Assembly (NCBI RefSeq): GCF_035222485.1
Contig: NC_085923.1
Span: 2,356,001-2,420,000, forward strand
Length of the DNA: 64,000 nucleotides
Source of the DNA: Podospora pseudoanserina
Lineage: Eukaryota > Ascomycota > Sordariomycetes > Sordariales > Podosporaceae
Direction: 5' to 3'
A program made the position numbers and the translations under genes. Positions 55,660 to 64,000 of the stretch are shown here, one piece after another. Under the pieces are notes generated by a model. It was given only the letters and a program-made list of their open reading frames with translations. It was not told where the DNA came from and searched no databases. Position 1 is the stretch's first letter; every line of letters starts with the position of its first letter.

Positions 55660-56293
55660 ATGTCTTCCAAACGCCACTCCATCCTCCCCGCCGTCTCAGC
55701 AGGCCCTAAACCACCAGTCCACTTCTCCTCCTCCATCACCATCGCCGAATCGGCCCTCCTCACCGGTACAAACCTCATCACCATCTCTTCCGAGTCCGTC
55801 ATCCACCCCCGCGCCAAACTCGACTCCCTCGCCGGGCGCATCACCATTGGCCGTCGCTGTGTGGTTCACGAGCGCACCATGATCGGTGCCATTGGAACAT
55901 CGGGCAAAGTAACCGAACAAGCCGTGACCCTCGGAGACTACGTGACCGTCGAAGTGGCCGCCTCCATCGAAGCTGGTAATACCATCATCGGGGAGGGAAC
56001 CACAGTTGGAGTTGGCTCAAAAGTTGGGGCGGGCGCGGTAATAGGAAAGGTCTGTTTCATCTTCCCACAGGTAGACACAGAGGAGATGCTGACAGGCAAA
56101 CCAGCATTGCACCCTAACCCCCCACACCGAAGTCCCAGCCGGCGAGGTCATCCCCGATTTCACAGTCATCTATTCCAACGGAATGAGGAGGATAGACAAG
56201 CGAGGGGTGGCAGACCTGAAGAACAAGGGGCAGGCGAGGCAGATTGATGTGCTGAGGAGGATGATACCCACTAATCCGGCCAAGTTTGCCTGA
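55660..56293 (+). CDS. Dynactin subunit 6 (p27), ro-12-like
   Basis: Two exons, 55660-56049 and 56105-56293 (55-bp intron), give 192 residues. Hexapeptide repeats form a left-handed beta helix: ISSESVIHPRAKLDS, GRITIGRRCVVHERTMIGA, VTVEVAASIEAGNTIIGEGT. The splice restores VIGKHCTLTPHTEVPAGEVI, then PDFTVIYSNGMRRID, the p27 C-terminal signature. It belongs to the pointed-end complex of dynactin, needed for cargo selection; in Neurospora the counterpart is a ropy gene. Strong along its length. Confidence 0.88.
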
Positions 56294-58386
56294 TTACTTC
56301 TTTTTTTTGTTGTTATACATGATGAGGTTTTTTTTTTTTTTGCTAGGGTACAATACCCGTTGTGATGATCATGGAAATGGAGAATGCCCGTTCGCATTCA
56401 GCTTCTGTCTTTGGGCGCATTATTTTCACGACCTTGAAAGAAACCAAAAAGAAGGCCACCCAAGAGAAGAGAAGACAAGGCAGCCCTGAGTGCGATGGAA
56501 CTGCCCTTTTATCGAAACGAGCAGTGTTTTGACTCGGCTACTTATCACGGAGGTCCGGAAGTGGAATGGATAAGGTGTATAGGGCATGACACGACCTCGG
56601 TCACTTGGAGATCATAGCCTCTTGCTGATGTTGTTTGGTGTGATGAAAAATGAACAAATAACTTTGGTCTCTACTTCAGCTGGAGCCTGCTATAACTCTA
56701 TGGCGAGGGGTGTCAGGGGAAAATCAACTTTCTCATCCCACAATCCCATGGTTTTTTGGAGCCCAAGAAAAGCCTTGACTGATTATTTTATTTTAGTACG
56801 GTCTACTTGCCGGCCTCGTTCCGGCAACAGGATCAGGGCTTCATCATGCCTTCATCAGGGTTAGGTGTAGCTTGCAACGTTTCACATTGTCCACGTGTCT
56901 TAAAACAGACTGGCGAAGGCATATATCTCTTACCGTTCACGACCTAGGTAGGTATCTGGGTTGGCAGGTGGGACCAGGAAGCAAATCGACTTTGGCAACA
57001 GCCCGATTGCTCTCTCCCCCAGGTTGTACTTGTCTCCATAACAGAAATCATGCCTGCACCCACTTACATCACATGTTTGATTAGAGTCTGGGACCAGAGC
57101 TGGAATTGTGTCAGTTTTCACAAATCGTGCAAGTTTCCATCCGGACAGTCTTTGTTATTGTGGGTTTCTTCACTTCTCAGTCGCTGTGGAAGGAAAAACC
57201 AGTCAGTCTCGGCCTTTGGCATCTGTGGCCGGTCCCGGAAGGACAGCTGCCTTCCCCGGCCGACTTCCGTCGGAACAAGCTTCCGCAAGAGACATTGAAG
57301 CTCGCAGCTGCTGGGAGCCGTCTCGAAAGGCACCAGGGCATGCAATCTGGCCCATCATGCACAATCCTCAACCATTCGGGTGCGATTCCCTAGCAGGGGG
57401 GCCAGAACCCAAGTAAGCGTAAAGGCACCGTCAGCCCTACCGCCCTGCTCATGCACATCATCTCTTCAGACCCCGATCTAATCGGCTCTTTTGACCTCAC
57501 CTCCAGACACTCACCATGGAGGCAAACCACGACATAGAGAGCATGGAAATGTCGGAAAACCGAAGAAGTCAGCATGAAAGGGCATTGGAAGCAAACAGGG
57601 ACGGGGTAGCCCAGTACTCGTATGAGACTGCGGGACTGTTGCTATAATACCGGCATGTTCTCGGCCGCCGTTGCTTTCATAGGTACCAGCCCACCACCAC
57701 ACACCTTTCTCATCCATCAGTCCCCTCACCCTCGGTCGGGACACTGGCAAGAGCGGAACAGGCCCAGCGGAAACCACTGCTGTCTCCCCTCGTCCAGCCG
57801 CCGGCTCAGACCACCGCACGCTTTGAAAACGATGGCTTCTACTCCAAACCAAAGCTCGGTTTTTCTGTCAGGCCACAGAAGAGCACGAACCAGACAGCTC
57901 ATCAAGAAGCCTTTCAAGAAAATATTCATAAAGTCAATTTTGTTATCTGCGTTTACCCAGCAGCAACCACCACCATCACCACCACCGAGCACATCTTTTG
58001 CATCTTCATCCTCCCACCAACACCGAGATCCGACTCCTCCTCCTCCCCCTCGGTCGTCGCCTCACTCTCGACCCACCAGCCGACGATCTTCCTCCACCAC
58101 CACCACCATCACCACCACCACCAGCAGCCAACTTATCTGGAGACTCTCTGACGACACCCTCTCTTGTTCCAGCCTACAGCTAGCAGCACATTTCAACACA
58201 ACCACCCAGCTATCCGACTTTTGCACCATTCCACTCTCGCCTTACCTTTACCAAGAACAACAACAGAATATCATCACGCCCTCCAACGACAGCCACCCAA
58301 GCCCCTTCTCCACACCTCACCACCACCACCACTACTACTACTCCACCGAGCATTCCCACACCAACAACCACTTCTACGTCACCACC
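56294..58386. other. Long upstream region
   Basis: Mostly ordinary sequence with a T-run at 56327-56341. From about 57.8 kb the + strand is C-rich with CAC/ACC repeats (58080-58150 and 58310-58345) and stays open in the frame of the next gene, reflecting low complexity rather than clear coding. It is probably promoter and 5' leader. Confidence 0.5.
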
Positions 58387-59382
58387 ATGTCTGGCAGCAG
58401 ATCCTCGTCCCTTCCCCCAACCCCCTCGGGTTCCATGCCCATTGAACAGACACCCGCCTTCCAGAAACTTCTCCCCGTCGAGCGCGCACGAGCATTCATC
58501 CACTCTGTCGTGTTTGAAGAAGACGAGGAGCTGTCCGAGGAAGAGAGGGAGCACATCACCATCAAGTGCGAAAAGACATGGACGGACCTGCTGAAGCTGG
58601 GGAATTTGGACGAGAAGGAGGGGACAGAGGAGTGTCAGAAGTTGGTGCGCGCGCCGGTGATTGGGGAGGGGATTTGTCACAAGTTGTGGAAGAGGCTGGC
58701 GGCGATTTCGAGGAAGGGGGGGTACACGAATGAGGCGTCTGGTTTTGAGGCGATGAGGAAGAATTTGGTGGTGGAGGGCAAGGCGAGGCGGGAGGAGAAG
58801 AAGAGGGAGAAGGAGGAGAGAAGGAGGGAGAGGGAGGGAAGGAAGGGGGTGGAGGGGTTGTTGGATTCGTTGAAGCTGAGCCCGAGGAGGAAGGATAAGG
58901 AGGGGAGCGGGAGCGGGGAGCGGGATGAAGGGGAGGGGGGTGGAGAGCAGGAGGGAGAGGAGGGTTTTTGGCAGGCTCCTGAAACGTATACACCAAGGAT
59001 TGCGCCGCCCGAGATGGAGGCGAAGGACACGCCTTGTCCGCCTGGGTTGTTGGGTTTGTTGGAGGGGGACGATGATGAGATGGCCAGATGGGATCAGGCT
59101 GCCTATCATGGGAGGGTAGGGGTGCTGAACCGGGAGATTGAGGAAACTGTTGGGGGGGACGAGGAGGAAGAGGCTGTCAAGAACGCTGAGGATAAAAATA
59201 AGCGGAAGGCGGCCGAGGCGAAGGAGGGGAGCAGGTCTTGTCGGCCAAAGCTTACTAAGAGCAAGAGCTGGATTGGGAAGATAGCTAGCATGGGGGAGAA
59301 GGTTTCTTATGGGTTGGGGGTTGCAGGGCTTGCTGGGTCTAAGGGTCCGAAGGATGATAGGAGTAGGAAGAAGTCTATCTGA
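58387..59382 (+). CDS. Hypothetical charged protein
   Basis: I take the ATG at 58387 (MSGSRSSSLPPTPSG), giving 331 residues; the same frame is open from 57622, so a longer form cannot be excluded. Residues about 20-110 look ordered (TPAFQKLLPVERARAFIHSV, CHKLWKRLAAISRKGGYTNE). A strongly basic-acidic coiled-coil-like segment follows (ARREEKKREKEERRRERE), then acidic Gly-rich and a C-terminal block, KSKSWIGKIASMGEKVSYGL. I do not recognise the family. No transmembrane segment or signal peptide with the chosen start. Confidence 0.65.
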   Translation: MSGSRSSSLPPTPSGSMPIEQTPAFQKLLPVERARAFIHSVVFEEDEELSEEEREHITIKCEKTWTDLLKLGNLDEKEGTEECQKLVRAPVIGEGICHKLWKRLAAISRKGGYTNEASGFEAMRKNLVVEGKARREEKKREKEERRREREGRKGVEGLLDSLKLSPRRKDKEGSGSGERDEGEGGGEQEGEEGFWQAPETYTPRIAPPEMEAKDTPCPPGLLGLLEGDDDEMARWDQAAYHGRVGVLNREIEETVGGDEEEEAVKNAEDKNKRKAAEAKEGSRSCRPKLTKSKSWIGKIASMGEKVSYGLGVAGLAGSKGPKDDRSRKKSI

Positions 59383-60810
59383 AGGTTGGAGAGATTAACG
59401 GCAAGGGAGTTTTGTAAGTGAGGTGTGGTGTGAATATGGTTTGTTTGGGGAGGTTGTTGGAAGCGTGGGTTGGAGGGTTTGTGGGGGAAGGAAAATAGCG
59501 GTTTGAGAGAGTATTCATCAGCGTGGGTTGATGAAAAAAAAGTTTTGATTTGTTTTTTATGTTTGAGGTTGCAGCTTTTGGCCAGTGATTGTGAGGGCTG
59601 TGATTGGTGATGTGTTGACATGGAGTAGGGGAGGTAATCAATGTGGGAGCACGTGAATGAGCGGGAAAGAGGGAAAAAATTGTGTGGGCGGTTAGACGGA
59701 CGGAGGGCCAATTGATAGTGGGAGGGAGGTCCGAGATTGGGGGGTTCTTGTGGTAGACTAGGCAGCTATGGTCAAGCTTCAGGATCGGGCAATGGTTGAG
59801 CATATTGATGAGGCCATGGCTGGAGCGGGGAAGGTAGAAATATACTTTGCTGCGAGGGTTTCATGGGATCATAAATTTCATGAAGGTTTGAGCTTTATGA
59901 AGAGTCTTGAGGCAGGCCCTAAAGTTTGACGTGTATTGTTTAGTAGGGCCCCTGCGTCCCGGAGCAAAGACACCAGCTGGGGAAGTGTAGGCAGGTGGGG
60001 GACAACCGGCCCACAAGTTAATCGAGACTTGCAAATAACTACAGAGCACCTTTAATACACAACTTTATCCCCAAATACTAGCATTATGAAGTCCAAAATA
60101 ATATCAATTATCAAAGGCTTTTGGAAGGACTTCCCTTGAAAATCTTCAGGGGGTTTGGTGGTGATATAGATGATATATTGTAGGTTAAAATTGATGGTTT
60201 CTGTGTTAGTGCCGCTTTTTGATTTGTCTGGTGTCTTCGATTACTTTGTAGGCTAGGTGGGGGTTGGTTATGTCACCACCTGGAAAGAAACAGCCAAGCC
60301 GTCCAGATGGGGGTTTTCGCCTCATTGACCCCACTTATTTATCTGGGGTAGACCCCACTTGGATGAATACGATTGGGTTTTTGTGAGATCCCTGTTGAGT
60401 GGTGATGGGGTAAGATAGACGTCAGGCTTAAGAATTCCATCCCATCCCAGCGCTGGTTTCACTTTTTCGACTTTTTGAAAGATTTGTTTGTTTATTGACA
60501 AGAGGTTGTTGTGTTGAACAAGAGGATGTTTGTTCAGGCCGGCGATTATTGCGTTTGATCAACTGCAGCCGACAAAGTTATTTCCAACTTGGGACCTGAG
60601 AGAGAGAGAGAGAGACAGAGAGAGAGAGAGGAAATTGTATTCGAACGGAAAGCGCAGAACGACAGAACCCAGGCCTGGGGATCAGTTCGCCAAGAACAAA
60701 TTCAACTTCCCACAGGAGAAGGAGGAGGAGGAGGTTTATTTACTCGATTTGGGATTGGGACATCAGAAGGGGAATTGATCACAGTCAACGAACAGAGACA
60801 GACGGTCAAA
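59383..60810. other. Intergenic region
   Basis: 1.4 kb between two + strand genes. It includes a GA-rich (AGAGAG) tract at 60599-60631 and a GGA repeat near 60717-60737 that stay open in the next gene's frame but look like leader. Nothing else recognised. Confidence 0.55.
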
Positions 60811-62604
60811 ATGTCCGAAGCCTACCCCTCCACCCCCTCCCCGTCCCCTTACTACACCTCCCGCCGCTTGGGACATCACCACCACCTCGACGACACCCCC
60901 ATCATCGCAGACCTCAACCCCCGCCCCCGCTCCCTCCACCTGCTCGTCGCCTCCAACGGCCCCCGCGACGTGGCCTACGCCCAGACCATCGCCGTCCGGC
61001 TCTCCAAAGAAACGCAAATCACCACCCGCGCCATCGTCGACGATTTGACGCATCGGTTGGCGCAGGAGATCATGGTTCACCAAAACAAACCCGCCTCCCT
61101 TGCCACGAATGAGCAGCAAGCTTCGGAACTGATCGAATGGGCGGATTTGCTGGTGTTGGCACCGATAGATGCTGATACACTGGCGAAGATGATGGTCGGG
61201 ATTGCGGACAATTTATTGTTGCAGGTGCTGAGGGGGTGGGACGCGAGCAAGAGGGTGCTGATGGTGCCCGGGATGACGAAGCAGATGTGGGAGAGCCCGG
61301 TTACGAGGCGGCAGATGGGGAAGCTGCATCGGAAGTGGGGGTGGGTGAGGGTGCTGCCGCCGGTGTTGTGGTCGTATGCCGGGGATGGAAGTGGGAAGAG
61401 GATGGTGGAGTGGGAGGGGTTTAACGAGCTGCTTGGGATCATCAAGAACCAGGCGGATTTGTTGAAGGTGGGGTTTAATGTTGACGTTGGGGGTGGTAGT
61501 TTGCCGGTGGTGGTGGTGAAGAAGGGGAAACAGAAGAAGGCAAGGAGCCAGCTTCCTCCGGAGCTGTGGAGTATGATTTTTGAGTTTTTGGGGGATTGGG
61601 AGTTGGCGACGAGTTTGGGGGTTTATACTACCCTCGAGGTGCCCACGGGGGAGGGGTGGAGGAGGGAGCCGAGGGATAAGGGGGATCTGGTGGGCGTTTT
61701 TATGCATGAGTTGGAGTGGACGCTTCTGGGCGCGGATACGGAAGAGATCTGTAGGAAGCTGGCAAAGGCTCCGGCGGGGTTTTGTGATTTGAGCGCGTTG
61801 GCTGTGCACCTCATCTTCAAGTTTTCCTTGACGGGGGTCTTGACTTGGATCGAGGGGAATTCACCTCATTTGTTCAAGTGTTTTGACGGAAAGACGATAC
61901 CGACAAAGGCGTCGGCTTACTATGGGAGGACGGATATTTTGGAGTGGTGGAGGAAGAGCCCGAGCTTTTTGGAGAAGCAGTATGATTGTGAGGCGGTGGA
62001 TAAGGCGTCGATGAGGGGGTTCGTGCACGTGCTAGAGTGGTGGAGGAGGAGCGGACTGCCGCTCAAGTACAGCGAGGCTGCGTTTGAGGGGGCGAGTTCG
62101 AAGGGGCACATTCATGTTTTGGAGTGGTGGAGGGAGGCGAGCTTGCAGAACTCGGCCGTGGCGCTGAAGCCGGGGAAGGCGTTGCTGGGGGCGGCGCAGT
62201 GGGGGATGGTGGAGGTGATTAGGTGGTGGGAGGAGAGCGGTATACCGGCGGGATATCACGAGGCGGTTTGCAAGATGGCGAGTCGGTGGGGGCAGGTGGA
62301 GGTGCTGGAGTGTTGGAGGCGGCTGAGGGGGGATGACAAGCTGGAGTTTGATAATCAGATCTTGATGGAGGCGACGTATCATGCGCATATTCATGTGCTG
62401 GAGTGGTGGAGGAAGTATGCTCATGGGGAGCTGCCGGGGATGAATGGGAAGAAGGGCAGGAGGGTGGAATACAAGACCATGGATGTGGAAGAGGCGCTGG
62501 AAGATTCTCTTGGCGACCAGACAAAGGTCAGGAGATGGTGGGCGGAGAACGGGTTGAACTTGGGCCTGGGTACTACGGAGTGGATGAAGATCAAGGCTCT
62601 TTGA
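60811..62604 (+). CDS. HAL3/PPCDC-like flavoprotein pseudo-enzyme with F-box-like and LEWW repeats
   Basis: Single exon; ATG at 60811 (MSEAYPSTPS) gives 597 residues; an in-frame ATG at 60589 is preceded by low-complexity leader. Residues about 38-225 match the flavoprotein fold of phosphopantothenoylcysteine decarboxylase and HAL3: WADLLVLAPIDADTLAKM, GIADNLLLQVLRGWD, VPGMTKQMWESP. Three catalytic positions are changed: the His before (L)xxWAD is Ala104, the Asn of PxMNxxMW is Thr156 and the Cys of the ACGD loop is Ala190. Residues 247-277 (QLPPELWSMIFEFLG) look like an F-box. From 374 to 585 there are seven 30-40-residue ankyrin-like repeats with core VLEWW. Function is unknown; an FMN-binding or phosphatase-regulatory adaptor is possible. 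Confidence 0.8.
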   Translation: MSEAYPSTPSPSPYYTSRRLGHHHHLDDTPIIADLNPRPRSLHLLVASNGPRDVAYAQTIAVRLSKETQITTRAIVDDLTHRLAQEIMVHQNKPASLATNEQQASELIEWADLLVLAPIDADTLAKMMVGIADNLLLQVLRGWDASKRVLMVPGMTKQMWESPVTRRQMGKLHRKWGWVRVLPPVLWSYAGDGSGKRMVEWEGFNELLGIIKNQADLLKVGFNVDVGGGSLPVVVVKKGKQKKARSQLPPELWSMIFEFLGDWELATSLGVYTTLEVPTGEGWRREPRDKGDLVGVFMHELEWTLLGADTEEICRKLAKAPAGFCDLSALAVHLIFKFSLTGVLTWIEGNSPHLFKCFDGKTIPTKASAYYGRTDILEWWRKSPSFLEKQYDCEAVDKASMRGFVHVLEWWRRSGLPLKYSEAAFEGASSKGHIHVLEWWREASLQNSAVALKPGKALLGAAQWGMVEVIRWWEESGIPAGYHEAVCKMASRWGQVEVLECWRRLRGDDKLEFDNQILMEATYHAHIHVLEWWRKYAHGELPGMNGKKGRRVEYKTMDVEEALEDSLGDQTKVRRWWAENGLNLGLGTTEWMKIKAL

Positions 62605-62677
62605 AGTAAAATAATAGGCAGGACAAGTCATTCGAAGCTCATGAGTTGGTCTTGGCATGTGATGCTTTTGTGGCTGT

Positions 62678-63884
62678 CTATTTGGCAACTACCGGCTTCC
62701 CATAGGCACCTCCATTCTGCCTCCTCAACTCAATAGCCCGTTTGTAAGGCGGCGCAGTAGGTGGTTGCACAGGAGGCAGAGAAACGTGACCGGCTGCGAG
62801 CTTATAAGAGGCATCAGAATCGAAAGCCGAAAGGTCACCGCAGGCGATGAAAGGGGCTATCCATCTGTTCTTGTTATCGCTTCCGGAAAGGTCCTCGAGG
62901 ATAACCTCAGTGATACCATCATCACCCGCTTTTGATGGCTCAGACTGCGAGATGGGGTCTTGCTGTTGCTCTTGCAACTCAGCCAGCCGGCTACCCACGC
63001 CCAAGGGCTCCTCCAGGCTGGCCTTGAAACCCTCTGGCGGCTGAAAGTTGATGCAGACGATGAACGCTTCCACACTGCTCGCACGGGAAGACCTTGGCTT
63101 GGCCACGTGGACTTTCTCGAAGAAGACCTTGAGCTGGGCGTAGAGGAGGTCCACGTTGCGGCCCCGGAAAATTTTGGCGACAAACTTTCCGCCTGGTTTC
63201 AACACGCAGAGGGCGAGGTTGAGGGCGGCGAAGAGGAGCTGGGATTGAACGTAGATGTCGAGGTCGTGTAGACCGGTGACATCAGGAGCACCGTCGCTGA
63301 TGACGAGGTCGACTGGGTGTTGGGCTTGTTGGTTGGTGGATGTTTCGGGGTCGTAAGATGGGTCCAGCGCTTTGAGGAGAAGGGGGACGGTGGCGGGGTG
63401 GGTGATGTCGGCTCGGAGGGTGATGACGCCCGGGAGGGGGCTGATGGGCTGGAGATCGATGGAGACGATCTTGACGTCTGGCCTGGCGGTGGTTTCATCT
63501 TGTGTGTTGGCCATTTCAACGTCTTGCTTCGTTTCTTGCTGGCTGTCCTCTTGGGAGGACGCTGATGGGATTAAGTTGAGCATCCTCTGACGGAACTGGG
63601 CTTCACGGTCTTCCCAGGCACAGCGGCCGAATTTTTCATTTTTGATCAGGACTCTGGAGAGAACTTGAGACCAACTGCCCGGGGCAGCACACAGGTCTAC
63701 AACTCTGGTGACATTTTCGAAGAGGTTGAATTCTGAGACACAAGTTAGTTATGAGTTTGGGTACCAAGTCGTTGAACATACCCTCATCCAACTGGAGGAG
63801 CTTGAAAGCACTTCTGGCGCGCCAGCCTTGTTCTTTGGCGAGCCGGTAATAGGCGTCGCGCTTGTCTTTTGACGATTTTCCCAT
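62678..63884 (-). CDS. trm7: tRNA 2'-O-ribose methyltransferase Trm7 (FtsJ family)
   Basis: Two exons, 63884-63782 and 63732-62678 (49-bp intron), give 385 residues. The sequence opens [20 protein letters not shown], with [11 protein letters not shown] holding the first catalytic Lys. [15 protein letters not shown] is the SAM motif; the rest of the K-D-K-E tetrad is visible in [22 protein letters not shown] and SRASSVEAF. An insert of about 40 residues (from [11 protein letters not shown]) separates SAM-binding strands and is usual in fungi. Trm7 methylates positions 32 and 34 of the tRNA anticodon loop with Trm732/Trm734 partners. Confidence 0.92.
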
Positions 63885-64000
63885 TCTGGCAGAAATATGA
63901 ACCCCGCAATGTGTGTGTCACCGAAGGTGAGTTTTAGTTTAAGTAAGGTAATAGAATCCAGGAAATTGGAGATAGATCCAGAATAAAAATATCTTGTGAG
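63885..64000. other. Window edge, trm7 5' flank
   Basis: 116 bp upstream of trm7; no gene seen. Confidence 0.5.

Noticed and set aside
1-64000. CRISPR arrays, bacterial operons, riboswitches
   Set aside because: No regularly spaced DNA repeats of that type; spliced genes show a eukaryotic nuclear genome.

Overview
The window reads as nuclear DNA of a filamentous ascomycete, most likely a Sordariomycete and probably in or near Sordariales. The reasons are: protein-coding genes with one or two short (44-90 bp) GT-AG introns, GC-rich coding sequence, fungal families (Zn2Cys6 regulators, ERG27, RXT2, Stn1, GH81, nuo51), and an AT-rich retroelement whose C-to-T / G-to-A decay looks like repeat-induced point mutation (RIP). 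I make no species call.

Layout. 0-6.5 kb: ERG27-type 3-keto-steroid reductase (-), an OB-fold protein (+), a Zn2Cys6 regulator (+) and a GNAT acetyltransferase (+). 6.5-12.5 kb: a 3.3 kb gene-free upstream region rich in GATA motifs, then a large TamA/DAL81-like Zn2Cys6 regulator. 13.4-15.2 kb: a secreted cysteine-rich protein. 16.1-24.8 kb: a heterochromatin-like island with a 5S rRNA fragment, AT-rich relics, and a complete-length but thoroughly decayed Ty3/gypsy chromovirus fossil (404 bp LTRs, TATAT target duplication) that carries a tRNA-like fossil. 25.5-30 kb: a RING protein, an unknown membrane-linked protein, tRNA-Arg(TCT) and a small secreted cysteine-rich protein. 30.2-32.6 kb: a broken Tc-toxin-A-like gene fossil. 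32.6-43 kb: an MFSD5-like transporter, RXT2 (Rpd3L complex), a DHA14-type MFS efflux pump and a GH81 beta-1,3-glucanase. 44.5-56.3 kb: the telomere-capping protein Stn1 with a tail of about 16 TGLER motifs, a DNAJC9-like J protein, a deaminase, a SURNod19-like secreted protein, a sulfotransferase-like P-loop protein, a PEX11 protein, complex I 51 kDa subunit and dynactin p27. 58.4-63.9 kb: an unknown charged protein, a HAL3-like flavoprotein pseudo-enzyme fused to F-box-like and LEWW repeats, and TRM7.

The genes are mostly unrelated housekeeping or accessory loci; I see no operon-like logic and no biosynthetic cluster backbone. The most unusual items are the Stn1 repeat tail, the inactive-looking HAL3 fusion, a genome-wide-looking polarity in which coding strands run C-rich at the 5' end and G-rich at the 3' end, and the mirror-image decay of the two LTRs.
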